From: Kiloniella sp. EL199 | Lineage (GTDB): Bacteria; Pseudomonadota; Alphaproteobacteria; Kiloniellales; Kiloniellaceae | Assembly: GCF_900313065.1 (NCBI RefSeq) | Contig: NZ_OMPU01000010.1 | Coordinates: forward strand, 372,001 to 436,000 | DNA: 64,000 bases | Direction of reading: 5' to 3' | Shown here: positions 9,899 to 18,970 of the stretch, one piece after another | Layout: each line of letters begins with the position of its first letter | Numbering within the stretch: the stretch's first letter is position 1 | The notes under the pieces: model-generated | What the model was told of the DNA's origin: nothing | The model's database searches: none | What the model saw: the letters and a program-made list of their open reading frames with translations, nothing else | Made by a program: the position numbers and the translations under genes

Positions 9899-11941
9899 TT
9901 ATTCTTGTCTCTGAATGATTTCTGGTACGTGGTTTTGGCGTTGTTTTATCTGCACTAGAAGAATGGGGGCAAAAAGTAAAATACCAATGCCCATTGTCTC
10001 TAAGCCTGGTGCGATAAATAGTAGAGACACCAAACCAACCCACCAGCGTTGTAATGTGTTGAGAGGGGCAAGAAAATATCCGGCAAAGGCTATTCCAATC
10101 AAACTGATCCCCATCATGGCACCGGTAAGAGTGATTGTAAAAGCAGTCCAGGTAAATCCATCTGCGACAAGCAGTAGGGCAGGCGAATAAACAAAAACAA
10201 ACGGCACGAGTGCTTTTGCAATGCCTAACCTGAAAGCTGTATTTCCGGTTTTAAAGGGATTGGACCCTGCTATTCCGGCGGCGGCATAAGCTGCGAGGGC
10301 AACCGGGGGAGTGATGTCTGCCAAAACCCCATAATAAAAGACAAAAAAGTGGGAAACTAGCGGCTGTATTTGCAACTGAGCAAGGGCCGGGGCCGCGACA
10401 GCAACCAGAATAATATAGGTGGCTGTGGTGGGAATTCCTGCCCCCATAATGATACAGGATAGGGCAATAAGGATAAGAGTGAAAAACAGTGCCCACTGTT
10501 CAATCGCAAAGTAAGACAGGGGCCATATATTACCGATAAGATTACCAAGATCTGTCGCTGTTTGTATGACGACATATCCCAGACGAAAGCCAACACCCGT
10601 TAATGTGACAACTCCGACTATGATCCCGACACAGGCAGCGGCGGCCCCTACGGCAAGTGTGTTTTTTGCACCAAGAGAAAGAGCGTTCCATAGGTCTGTC
10701 AGGGTCAGTCGATTGACGGGATTTAAAAAACCGACCATAACACAAGCAATAATCCCGTAGACGGCTGCAAAATCTGGTGTTTTTCCACTTAGTATTAAAT
10801 AAACAAGGATTGCCAGTGGTATGATTGATAGCCAGTGCTGTTTCAAAACGAGAGCGGTCTTGGGCAGTTCATCTTTTGATAGTCCTTTGAGGCCAAGTTT
10901 TCTGGCTTCTAGGTGAACCATGATAAATATACCAAAGTAGTGTAACAGGGCGGGGAATAGAGCCGCAGCCAGAATATCGCGAAGTGGTATTTCCAGATAC
11001 TCGACCATAATAAAAGCTGCTGCGCCAAGTATGGGCGGGGTTATTTGTCCGCCTGTTGATGCGGTTGCTTCAACAGCCCCTGAAAAATGTGAGGGATAAC
11101 CGACCCTTTTCATTGCAGGAATGGTCAGAGCGCCCGTTGTGACTGTGTTGGCGATGGAGGATCCGGAAATGGTTCCCATAAAAGCTGATGAAAAAATAGC
11201 GACCTTTGCGGGGCCACCGGAATAGCGTCCGGCGATGACCATTGCGAGATCGATAAAGAGTTGCCCCAAGCCGATACGTGTTGCCAGAACACCGAACAGA
11301 ATGAAAAGAAAAACATATTGGGCCATGACACCGATGGCGATACCATAAATCCCTTGATTGGTCAGATAGAGATGATTAACCAAACCGACCCAACTGGTGC
11401 CGCCGTGTTTCAGAGCACCGGGGGCCAAGGGACCAAACAGAGCAAAAAGAATAAATATCAAACCAATAATAGGGAGCGTAGGGCCAACAGAGCGCCTTGC
11501 GGCTTCCAGTGTGAGAACCAAGAGTGTTGTCCCCATCAAGATATCATTTTGCGATGGGTTCCCTACTCTGATAGCAAGCTGCTCAGGTGGAAGAAGTGGT
11601 AGGTAAAGGGCGGTGACCACCGCAAGAATAGCAAAAATTAAATCGAGAAATGAAATGCCGTTAAAATAAAAGAAACCTGTTTGTAGAGTTTTAGTGATCT
11701 TTTTTCGGAAACCAAAAAGTAAAAATACCAGACTTAAGACAAAAGAAAGATGGATACCCCGGTGTAGAACTTCGCGGATAAGAGCAAAGCCAGAGGCGTA
11801 AAAATGGTAAAGTGACATGGAAACCAACAACAGAGTCACCAAGAGCGTGATTATATGGCCCGTTGGGCGAAACGCCGTTTCAGGGTCGTATTTCTCTTCT
11901 ATTGCTGCCAGTTGTTCGGCTGTTAAATTTTCGCCACTCAT
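9899..11941 (-). CDS. TRAP transporter fused permease (DctQ-DctM, TAXI-type)
   Basis: Inner-membrane permease of a sodium-driven TRAP importer with the 4-TM small and 12-TM large subunits fused, as is normal for TAXI systems. Hydrophobic segments run almost continuously from residue 20 to the end. The large-subunit signatures GTISGSSIANTVTTGALTIP and ATASTGGQITPPILGAAAF are visible, as is GAGIPTTATYIIL near the C-terminal half. I chose ATG 11941 with an AGGA site rather than the upstream TTG at 12037, which lies inside a hairpin. Its binding protein is encoded upstream on the same strand. It is a close paralogue of the permease at 38628-40850. Confidence 0.92.
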   Translation of the reverse strand: MSGENLTAEQLAAIEEKYDPETAFRPTGHIITLLVTLLLVSMSLYHFYASGFALIREVLHRGIHLSFVLSLVFLLFGFRKKITKTLQTGFFYFNGISFLDLIFAILAVVTALYLPLLPPEQLAIRVGNPSQNDILMGTTLLVLTLEAARRSVGPTLPIIGLIFILFALFGPLAPGALKHGGTSWVGLVNHLYLTNQGIYGIAIGVMAQYVFLFILFGVLATRIGLGQLFIDLAMVIAGRYSGGPAKVAIFSSAFMGTISGSSIANTVTTGALTIPAMKRVGYPSHFSGAVEATASTGGQITPPILGAAAFIMVEYLEIPLRDILAAALFPALLHYFGIFIMVHLEARKLGLKGLSKDELPKTALVLKQHWLSIIPLAILVYLILSGKTPDFAAVYGIIACVMVGFLNPVNRLTLTDLWNALSLGAKNTLAVGAAAACVGIIVGVVTLTGVGFRLGYVVIQTATDLGNLIGNIWPLSYFAIEQWALFFTLILIALSCIIMGAGIPTTATYIILVAVAAPALAQLQIQPLVSHFFVFYYGVLADITPPVALAAYAAAGIAGSNPFKTGNTAFRLGIAKALVPFVFVYSPALLLVADGFTWTAFTITLTGAMMGISLIGIAFAGYFLAPLNTLQRWWVGLVSLLFIAPGLETMGIGILLFAPILLVQIKQRQNHVPEIIQRQE

Positions 11942-12023
11942 ACTTTGGTTTCCTGACTTGCCCAGGCTTGTTACGGGGACTTTATAATAAGGTTTATGAC
12001 CGGGATTAGTTCCCGTTTTATTT

Positions 12024-12069
12024 AACCAGGGTCCCAAAGTTATCTTTAATAATCTTGGGACTCTGGGTT
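12024..12069 (-). promoter_or_regulatory. Intercistronic hairpin between TAXI and TRAP permease genes
   Basis: Imperfect arms AACCAGGGTCCCAA (12024-12037) and TTGGGACTCTGGGTT (12055-12069) form a long stem in the mRNA between the binding-protein and permease genes. Such hairpins often give partial termination or protect the upstream message, allowing more binding protein than permease. The role is inferred. Confidence 0.5.
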
Positions 12070-12105
12070 GTTTTCTCTAACGCTTTCTAACGGAAAGAAG
12101 TTGGA

Positions 12106-13119
12106 TTATTTGATGAGACCAACTTCTTTGTAATAACGCTCTGCACCCGGGTGAACGGGCACACCGATACCTGAAAGCGCAGTTTCAAGGGTGATTGTTT
12201 TGCCTTTGGCGTGACCAACATCCAATAATTTACGTGACTTGTCATTCCAAAGTGCTTTGGTGATTTGATAAATTAGTTCTTCGTCTTGATCTGCTGATGT
12301 ATACCACTGGGCCCCAACAGCGACCGTTGGTGTTTCTTCGACACCTTCATAAGCTCCAGCTGGAATAACGCTCTGTGAAAAGAAGCCGTATTTCTCTGCC
12401 AATGCCTTTGCTCCTTTACCGTCGATTGGAACAAGCTTGATATCATCGGCTGAGGCCAATTCAACTAAAGATCCCGTTGGATAACCTGCAACGACAAAAA
12501 AGGCGTCAATCTTACCATTTCTCAAGGCTTCTGCTGCAGCGTTTCCTTTTAAGGCTTCTGCGGTTACATCATCCAGTGCCAAGCCGTTGGCTTCGAGAAT
12601 AAGGCCTGCATCGACGTAGGTTCCAGAACCTGGTTCGTCCAACGAAACGCGTTTACCCTTTAGGTCCGCAACAGAGTTGATGCCGCTTTTATCAAGAGTA
12701 ACCAGATGGATATGCTCTTCAAATAAAGCCGCGATGGAACGCAATTTTGTTGCTGGCTCCTTGCCTTTCATCGTGCCTGTTCCTGTGTAGGCCCAATAGG
12801 CAACATCAGACTGGGCAAAACCAGAGTTTCTGAGGCCTGAAAGAATAGCATTGATGTTATCAACGGAGCCGCGTGATGATACGGCAGAGGCAATCAACCC
12901 ATCAACACCACAGCTACCACCTTCTTCACAGGGCCGAGATCCTGGCGGTTTGGAAATAGCATTGGCGATGACACCACCAACTGGATAATAGGTGTAGGCA
13001 GTACCACCAGTACCGATGGTAAAAAAGTTTATGTCCTGTGCCTGAGCAGAGATAGCGCTCAGGGTCAAAGTGGTTGCAGTCAGTATCCCTGCAGCCATTT
13101 TTTTTGCTATAAATTTCAT
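12106..13119 (-). CDS. TAXI-family TRAP solute-binding protein
   Basis: Periplasmic binding protein that delivers an organic solute, often a carboxylate or amino acid, to the fused permease encoded next. It has a Sec signal peptide ending at AISAQAQ (about 28). The TAXI start INFFTIGTGGTAYTYYPVGG follows, then GSRPCEEGGSCGVDGL with two cysteines that may be a disulfide. The ending VPVHPGAERYYKEVGLIK is typical. ATG 13119 is chosen because a strong AGGAGG precedes it; the longer frame to 13146 is not needed. It is strikingly similar to the TAXI protein at 40960-41970. Confidence 0.93.
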   Translation of the reverse strand: MKFIAKKMAAGILTATTLTLSAISAQAQDINFFTIGTGGTAYTYYPVGGVIANAISKPPGSRPCEEGGSCGVDGLIASAVSSRGSVDNINAILSGLRNSGFAQSDVAYWAYTGTGTMKGKEPATKLRSIAALFEEHIHLVTLDKSGINSVADLKGKRVSLDEPGSGTYVDAGLILEANGLALDDVTAEALKGNAAAEALRNGKIDAFFVVAGYPTGSLVELASADDIKLVPIDGKGAKALAEKYGFFSQSVIPAGAYEGVEETPTVAVGAQWYTSADQDEELIYQITKALWNDKSRKLLDVGHAKGKTITLETALSGIGVPVHPGAERYYKEVGLIK

Positions 13120-13538
13120 TGTTGATTTCCTCCTAAAATGGACCACGTATTGACGCCATTAATGATATCGGATTGCCGAATAGTATTACTGGCAGCGTTA
13201 ATTTTTATATTGTGGAATTAAACGGTTGGATTGGTTTTGAGAGATAGTTACTTTTAATTGCCATATCAGGGTAGTTTTTGTCTTCCAAATGCACAACAAA
13301 AGATTTTAAATTACCCAGGGAAATTTTATGGCCATAAATAAAGCCCATATAAATCAAGTGGTCTGCAGATGAATTTAAGTCTTGAAATGCTTGTAAGTGA
13401 ATGAAGGGGTCGTTATTCCGCAAGCAGGTAACGAAAATAGCTTCCCAAAATGGTCTTTGGCAGCGTATATAAGCTGCAATATTCAGGTTATCGCATTAAA
13501 ATGATGGCAGAGCGATGCTATGTTAGGAGAGTTGGCAG
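13120..13538. other. Intergenic region, no gene supported
   Basis: This 420-bp AT-rich gap separates the divergent TAXI and ferredoxin genes and should hold both promoters. A 72-codon frame on the minus strand (13205-13423) has no ribosome-binding site or recognisable motif and was not accepted. No convincing -35/-10 pair stood out. Confidence 0.5.
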
Positions 13539-13853
13539 ATGCCAAAAATGACTTTTGTCGAAAATAACGGAACTGAAAAAGAAGTGGATGCACCACTGGG
13601 TCTTTCTGTCCTCGAAATTGCTCAACGTAATGATATTGATATCGAAGGTGCTTGCGAAGGATCACTCGCCTGTGCAACTTGTCATGTGGTCATTGATCCC
13701 AGTTGGTATGGCAAGTTGGAAGAAGTCTCTGAAGACGAAGAAGATATGCTTGATCTTGCCTTTAATCTGACTGAGACATCGCGTTTGGGGTGCCAGTTGA
13801 TTATCACCGAAGAACTGGATGGTCTTAAAGTAAAGCTTCCAGACGCACTTTGA
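13539..13853 (+). CDS. fdx: ISC-type [2Fe-2S] ferredoxin
   Basis: Adrenodoxin-like ferredoxin that gives electrons for Fe-S cluster assembly. Cluster ligands are C39, C45 and C48 in [15 protein letters not shown], plus C85 in SRLGCQL. The acidic patch SEDEEDMLD (about 64-72) is the partner-binding helix seen in this family. 104 aa is the usual length, and an AGGAG site precedes the ATG. In ISC operons fdx follows hscA; here it is cut off from iscS by the reversed TRAP-TAXI pair. Confidence 0.92.
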   Translation: MPKMTFVENNGTEKEVDAPLGLSVLEIAQRNDIDIEGACEGSLACATCHVVIDPSWYGKLEEVSEDEEDMLDLAFNLTETSRLGCQLIITEELDGLKVKLPDAL

Positions 13854-13870
13854 GTAACAACATCTAGCTG

Positions 13871-13898
13871 GCGGTTTGGTTCCCGAACCGCTTTTTTC
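13871..13898 (+). terminator. Terminator after fdx
   Basis: The stem GCGGTTTGG/CCGAACCGC with a 3-nt loop is followed by TTTTTTCTT. It sits 17 bp after the ferredoxin stop and 35 bp before tenA. Confidence 0.8.
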
Positions 13899-13932
13899 TT
13901 GTTTGAAACCCAACAATTGAAATCAACAAGCC

Positions 13933-14613
13933 ATGTCTTTCTACGAAGATCTAAAAGCACAGTGTCCTGACGATTGGACGTCATATGTCTATCATCCCTT
14001 TGTTCAGGGGATGGGTGAAGGTACTTTGCCAAAAGATGCTTTTAAGCATTATCTGATTCAGGATTATCTCTTTCTGATTAATTTTGGTCGTGCCTATGCG
14101 CTTGCTGTTTTCAAAAGCGATAACCTTGACGATATGCGCCAAGCTGCGGCGACGATGAATGCGCTGTTGAACGATGAGATGCAGTTGCATATCAGCTACT
14201 GTGCAGAGTGGGGAATTGCAAAAGATGTCCTGGAAGCGGAGCAAGAAGCATCTGCAAACCTGGCTTATACACGTTATGTGATGGAACGCGGGCTTTCAGG
14301 TGATATTCTGGATCTGTTGGTTGCTTTGGCCCCTTGTGTCATGGGATATGCCGAGATTGGGTCTCGCTTGGCCGAAGAGCATATGGCAGACATGGAAAAC
14401 AATCCCTATCGCCCCTGGATTGAAATGTATGCTTCCAGCGATTATCAGCAAGCAGCTGCGGGTGCTTATGGTCAGCTGGAGCGGGTCGCCATGTCTCGGC
14501 TGGGTGAAGACTATCAGAATTCAGGGCGTTGGAAAGATCTCTGCAATACCTTTGCAACGGCAACCAGACTTGAAGCAGGTTTCTGGGAAATGGGTATGAC
14601 TGGATCTATGTAA
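13933..14613 (+). CDS. tenA: Thiaminase II / aminopyrimidine aminohydrolase TenA
   Basis: Hydrolyses aminomethyl-pyrimidines derived from degraded thiamin, for salvage. The all-helical TenA pattern is present: the N-terminal HPFVQGMGEGTLPKDAFKHYLIQDYLFL, then the catalytic Cys135 in APCVMGYAEIG, and Glu in the C-terminal helix (ATRLEAGFWEMG). The length of 226 aa is typical. It lies just after the fdx terminator, so it may be separately transcribed. No thiamin riboswitch was recognised upstream. Confidence 0.93.
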   Translation: MSFYEDLKAQCPDDWTSYVYHPFVQGMGEGTLPKDAFKHYLIQDYLFLINFGRAYALAVFKSDNLDDMRQAAATMNALLNDEMQLHISYCAEWGIAKDVLEAEQEASANLAYTRYVMERGLSGDILDLLVALAPCVMGYAEIGSRLAEEHMADMENNPYRPWIEMYASSDYQQAAAGAYGQLERVAMSRLGEDYQNSGRWKDLCNTFATATRLEAGFWEMGMTGSM

Positions 14614-14640
14614 CGTTAATTGAGTTTCTGGCATATGTAT

Positions 14641-14673
14641 AAAGGCAGAGAATATTTTCTCACTGCCTTTTCT
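14641..14673 (+). terminator. Terminator after tenA
   Basis: An 8-bp stem AAAGGCAG/CTGCCTTT with an AT-rich loop is followed by TTCT, between tenA and the convergent antiporter gene. The tail is short. Confidence 0.6.
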
Positions 14674-14717
14674 GTATCCAGTTTTGTCTATGTTCAGAGT
14701 TTATGTTCCGGGCTTGT

Positions 14718-15974
14718 TTATTTCACGAAGCGTTCAACGACTTTTTTGACTGTTAGGCCCTGAATGATGATCGAGAAAATAACAACACCATAGGTAATTG
14801 CGAGCAAACTTTCTTTTTCTGGAATGTTGGGAAGAGAGAGTACCAATGCAACAGATATGCCGCCGCGAAGACCGCCCCATGTGAGTACGGCAATGGCACC
14901 GGGTGTGTATTTTGCTTTCAAACTGAGTAAGCTGATGGGAAGACCGACAGCAATAAAACGCGCCAAAAGAACAACAGGAATCATGAGCAAAGTTGCAACA
15001 AGATTTGTTGCTGTTTCTGTAATTGCCAAGATCTCAAACCCGATGATCAGGAAAAGGGCCGCATTCAGGATTTCATCAAGCAAGGTCCAGAATTTGTGCA
15101 CATGGTCGCGTGTGCTATCTGACATAGCAAAGCGCATACCTCTATTCCCTATGAGAAGTCCGGCAATCACAACGGCAATGGGGCCGGAAAAGTGTAGGGC
15201 ATAAGCCAGGCTGTAACTCATCATGACCAGCGCAAGTGTAATGAGAACTTCGATCGTGTATTCATCAATACTTTTAAGGGCCAGATAGGCAATATACCCG
15301 GTAGCAAGACCCAGAACGGCACCTCCACCAGCTTCTAGCAAAAAGAGACGGGTGATTTCATAAGCACCAATGGCGTCATCTGATGGGGTTTGGGTTGCAA
15401 TAGCGACCAGAATGGTAAAGACGACAACACCGACACCATCATTGAACAGACTTTCCCCGGCTATTTTAGCTTTGAGAGAGGAAGGTACTTTAACTGTCTT
15501 GAGAATACCCAGCACCGCAACGGGATCGGTTGGGGCAATAAGGCTGCCAAAAACCAGACAGTAAATCAGCGGGATTTCAAGATTGATAAGGCCCGTCAGA
15601 TAAAACATGGCAAAGCCGATCAGGAAGGTGGATATCAACACACCAAAGGTTGCCATAAGAGTGATAGCATACTTGCGATGTAACAGATCTTCTATGTCAA
15701 CGTGCAGGGCGCCGGCAAAGAGAAGAAAAGACAACATCCCTTTCATCAGGGTTTCATGGAAATCAATTTGAGCAAGGGAAAGCCTTACAGCGTTCTGAAT
15801 ACCTAGTTCGGGTAAGATAATATCTGCCAACATTACAAAAAACGAAGCGACTAGGGCAATGATGACCAGTCCGATAGAAATCGGCATTCGAAGCCAGCGA
15901 TGATTAATGTACCCGAAACAGGCGGCGAGTGTGATGGTAATGGCGGCAATATTAAAGAGGGAAAGAGTTGGCAT
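14718..15974 (-). CDS. Na+/H+ antiporter, CPA1 (NhaP-like) family
   Basis: Inner-membrane cation/proton antiporter with about 12 hydrophobic segments. The family motif for ion binding is visible as SLIAPTDPVAVLG (about 146-158), followed by AGESLFNDGVGVVVF (about 171-185), in which the Asn-Asp pair is the exchange site. A later segment LTWGGLRGGISVALVLSLP (about 360-378) is also typical. I prefer ATG 15974; the open frame runs up to a TTG at 16040, which adds a poorly supported leader. Neither start has a strong ribosome-binding site. It lacks a C-terminal cytoplasmic regulatory domain. Confidence 0.9.
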   Translation of the reverse strand: MPTLSLFNIAAITITLAACFGYINHRWLRMPISIGLVIIALVASFFVMLADIILPELGIQNAVRLSLAQIDFHETLMKGMLSFLLFAGALHVDIEDLLHRKYAITLMATFGVLISTFLIGFAMFYLTGLINLEIPLIYCLVFGSLIAPTDPVAVLGILKTVKVPSSLKAKIAGESLFNDGVGVVVFTILVAIATQTPSDDAIGAYEITRLFLLEAGGGAVLGLATGYIAYLALKSIDEYTIEVLITLALVMMSYSLAYALHFSGPIAVVIAGLLIGNRGMRFAMSDSTRDHVHKFWTLLDEILNAALFLIIGFEILAITETATNLVATLLMIPVVLLARFIAVGLPISLLSLKAKYTPGAIAVLTWGGLRGGISVALVLSLPNIPEKESLLAITYGVVIFSIIIQGLTVKKVVERFVK

Positions 15975-16275
15975 GAATAAATCGCTAATTTCAAAAATGC
16001 AGGTACGCCAGCTTATCGTCCAAAACTGTGAGTTCAACAAGGGAAAGTGTCAGGTTTAAATATTTCAGGTGATTGAAGTGAAATATAGATACCCGTCAGG
16101 TTTCTGTAAGGAACACATTTTATATCTAATTTTATATCTAGCAGGCTAAAAGCCTTATGATTTGGCACAGGTTATTTCTTTTATAGATGGAATTTATGAA
16201 AATTGATGCGAATCAAGGCTTTGAAAATATTCTTGTGACAATTTCAGTTAAAGACAAAAAAGTTTTGGTGTGTAA

Positions 16276-16845
16276 ATGCAGGACCTGAATTTAGATATTT
16301 TTACGATGATCAATGCGACTTCAGATGCAGCGTTATGGCTAATTGACTGGGGGAGGTTTTTATCATGGTGGCCGCAGCTAATTGCTGTTTCGGGGCTGTT
16401 AATCCTCGTCCTGAGCAAAAATGACGATATCATTGAAGGAATTTTACCCGTAATTTCGACCATTGTTGTGGCTACAGGTATTAACCACTTGGTTGCATGG
16501 GCTTATCCGCTTGTAACGCCTGGCGATATTAGTGTCGGATATTCCTGGATGAGAGGAACTTCGTTAGGGCAGTGGATGGGACCTTATCCGATCTTTCTAT
16601 TCACGCTTATACTGGCGTGTATGATATGGTTCAGACGATTTGTGTTCTGCAGCACCCTTTTCTGCCTTGGTATTGCAAATGCGTGGGGCACCATCTTGGT
16701 CGGAAATTATTTTCCGTTTCAAATTTTAATGGGAATGGTTATTGGTGTGTTTAGTTCTCTTTTGGTTGTTTTGTTCGTTCGGGGCCAGAAAAGATTACGA
16801 TACTATTTCACATCTAATCAGGAAAACCTAAAGACGATGACCTGA
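16276..16845 (+). CDS. PAP2-like membrane protein lacking catalytic motifs
   Basis: A 189-aa protein with five or six hydrophobic segments. The beginning (LNLDIFTMINATSDAALWLIDWGRFLSWW) and the end (NYFPFQILMGMVIGVFSSLLV) follow the layout of BcrC-type undecaprenyl-diphosphatases of the PAP2 superfamily. The three catalytic motifs are absent: where KxxxxxxRP is expected there is YPLVTPG, where PSGH/PSDH is expected there is QWMGPYP, and the final SRxxxxxHxxxD is GTILVGNYFPFQ. It is therefore either a pseudoenzyme or a different membrane protein with similar topology. It stands alone in an AT-rich region. Confidence 0.55.
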   Translation: MQDLNLDIFTMINATSDAALWLIDWGRFLSWWPQLIAVSGLLILVLSKNDDIIEGILPVISTIVVATGINHLVAWAYPLVTPGDISVGYSWMRGTSLGQWMGPYPIFLFTLILACMIWFRRFVFCSTLFCLGIANAWGTILVGNYFPFQILMGMVIGVFSSLLVVLFVRGQKRLRYYFTSNQENLKTMT

Positions 16846-17104
16846 TTGGGTTTCCAACTTTATGTTATCTTAAAAGGGTTAATGGTTTGGTGATAGATAA
16901 GGCCATCTATCGCTTTTCTTTTTGATCTTTGTTGTGATGATTTTTCTGAGTACTTAATTACTCGACCAATTCGTTTTTACAGTATCCGTATTCACTTATA
17001 TCTTGATGGTTGGTAAAAACTTGAAAAGCCTGTCAGTTGTAGTTTTCTCATTATTATATGATAGTATAAATTAATTAGTTGTCACTGTTTGAAAATATTC
17101 CCTA

Positions 17105-18007
17105 ATGATTGATGAGTTGCGTGCTATGGCGGTGTTCGCCAAGACTGTTGAAACCGGGTCTTTTCGGGCTGCATCACGCGAGTTGGCACTGTCGCCTTCT
17201 GTGATCAGCCATCATGTTTCTCAACTGGAAGACAAGCTTGGGGTCGCACTGTTATATCGTTCAACCCGCCGCCTGTCATTGACCAACGATGGAGAGAAAC
17301 TTTTTGGTTATGCAAAGGAAATGCTGGCGCTGGCAGAAAGCGGTTTTGATGCTATTGCTCAAAGAGCAGCCGAACCTGCGGGTAAGTTAAACATTACTCT
17401 GCCAGCCGGATTTATTCACGGACCGTTGGTCAATGATCTGGCCGCTTTTGCACAGGCTTTCCCCAGAATAAACCTTTCTGTTAATTTCAGTGATCATCAA
17501 CAGGATATTATTCGTGACAGTATTGATCTGGCTATCCGTGTAGGAACAGTGCAAGACAGCACTTTGAAATCGAAGAAGTTGACTGACCTCAAGCGTAAGC
17601 TTGTTGTCTCGCCGGACTATTACAAAAAACATCCGGAACCTCGTAAAATTCAGGATCTGTCGAACTGGAATTTCATTGGTCTTAAAATGAGACCAAATGA
17701 CAAACTGTTAACAAATCAATCAGGCAAATCCATATGCCTAACCTATGAACCGCAAATTGTGTTGGATAGCATTCATGCTGTTGTACAGATGGCTCGCGCC
17801 GGGGCAGGTATCATTACACCGCCAGATTTTCTGGTTGCTGAGGATATCAAGCAGGGGCGTATGATTGAGCTTTTCCCCGAATGGACAGTTGAAAGTTTAC
17901 CTGTTTATACCATTTGGCCACCGAATGCCCCCCGCGAAGGTTTGACGCGTCGGCTCATTGATTACCTTGAAGTCTGTGAAAAGAAACACAGATCATTAGT
18001 AGAATAG
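17105..18007 (+). CDS. LysR-family transcriptional regulator
   Basis: 300 aa with the N-terminal LysR helix-turn-helix (DELRAMAVFAKTVETGSFRAASRELALSPSVISHHVSQLEDKLG) and a type 2 periplasmic-binding-like effector domain from about residue 90. It belongs to the CrgA/AaeR-like subgroup judging by the LAIRVG pattern. The effector is unknown. It is followed by a solute-binding protein gene on the same strand about 130 bp away, and has no divergent neighbour within 260 bp. Confidence 0.92.
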   Translation: MIDELRAMAVFAKTVETGSFRAASRELALSPSVISHHVSQLEDKLGVALLYRSTRRLSLTNDGEKLFGYAKEMLALAESGFDAIAQRAAEPAGKLNITLPAGFIHGPLVNDLAAFAQAFPRINLSVNFSDHQQDIIRDSIDLAIRVGTVQDSTLKSKKLTDLKRKLVVSPDYYKKHPEPRKIQDLSNWNFIGLKMRPNDKLLTNQSGKSICLTYEPQIVLDSIHAVVQMARAGAGIITPPDFLVAEDIKQGRMIELFPEWTVESLPVYTIWPPNAPREGLTRRLIDYLEVCEKKHRSLVE

Positions 18008-18137
18008 GGTTTTTCCGGTTTCTGTTGAAAAGACGAAATAACAAGAGGCATGGAGTTAAGGAAATTATTAATGTTTGTTACTATCTTTTTGGATATGTAA
18101 GGTTGGTATACTAGGTTTCTCTGACGGGAGCACAGAA

Positions 18138-18920
18138 TTGGCATCACGATTGCTGATTGTTCTATTCAAGCACTTGCAGCTTTTTTGTCTTGGCCTGTTT
18201 TTCTTTTCATCACAGGTCTCAGGTAAAGAAGTCACTATTGGTATGGGTAATTTCGAACCCTATTATATTGCCGAAGGTGAAACAGGTATTTTCACAGATA
18301 TTATTACAGCGGTTTTCCAAAAGATTCCCGATCACGAACCTGTTTTTGTCTTCGGGCGTCCGAACAACAGGTTATGGCAGGATTTCAACCGTCGCAAGGT
18401 TGATGCTGTTTCCAATTTATTTGACAGTGTTGAAATTCAGGGATGTCGGTCTGATCCTGTTTTCAGGTTTCGTGATGTTGCGATAACCCGGGCAGAAGAA
18501 AATCACTCGCTTGAAAAAATAGGGGATCTTAGAGGGCTTAATATTATTGCCTTTCAAGGGGCAAAAGAGTTTTTTGGCCCAGAGTTCTCTGCAATGATTG
18601 ATGATAGTACCTTTGCTGTTGCTTCAGAGCCTGGTGTACAAGCTCAGGCCTTGTGGGATGGGCGCGTTGATGTGAGCGTGGGCGATCTTTTTATTTTCCT
18701 GCACAGTTTGGAAAAAGTAAGTGGGAATGGTGCGTTGGCTAGTAAGTTCACGGTGCATGATATACTTCCCGTTGCTTATAGCCGTATGGGGTTCTGGGAT
18801 GATCATCTTTGTGCAGAATTCAACCGGGCTTTGCAGAAGATAAAAGACAATGGTGAGTACGAGAAAATATATGACCGCTATTTCCATCTCCTCGGAGTAG
18901 AAGTCAACTCGGGTAACTAA
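18138..18920 (+). CDS. Family 3 extracellular solute-binding-like protein
   Basis: About 260 aa with an N-terminal signal peptide (hydrophobic LLIVLFKHLQLFCLGLFFF, cleavage near VSG) and a bilobed SBP_bac_3 fold starting at VTIGMGNFEPYYI. I favour the TTG at 18138, which has GGGAG eight bases upstream; the frame remains open to another TTG at 18075. No permease or ATPase gene is near, so it may sense or chaperone a ligand rather than serve an ABC importer. Ligand unknown. Terminates before the convergent LysR gene. Confidence 0.75.
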   Translation: MASRLLIVLFKHLQLFCLGLFFFSSQVSGKEVTIGMGNFEPYYIAEGETGIFTDIITAVFQKIPDHEPVFVFGRPNNRLWQDFNRRKVDAVSNLFDSVEIQGCRSDPVFRFRDVAITRAEENHSLEKIGDLRGLNIIAFQGAKEFFGPEFSAMIDDSTFAVASEPGVQAQALWDGRVDVSVGDLFIFLHSLEKVSGNGALASKFTVHDILPVAYSRMGFWDDHLCAEFNRALQKIKDNGEYEKIYDRYFHLLGVEVNSGN

Positions 18921-18970
18921 AGTTATGCTTTCTTTTCTCTTAAAGATAGGTTCGTACTATGGCTGTTCTG

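Noticed and set aside
11945-12037. N-terminal extension of the first TRAP permease from TTG 12037
   Set aside because: The TTG lies inside the intercistronic hairpin and the ATG at 11941 has a good AGGA site.
13205-13423. 72-codon minus-strand frame between TAXI gene and fdx
   Set aside because: No start signal, no recognisable motif, and it lies in a region needed for divergent promoters.
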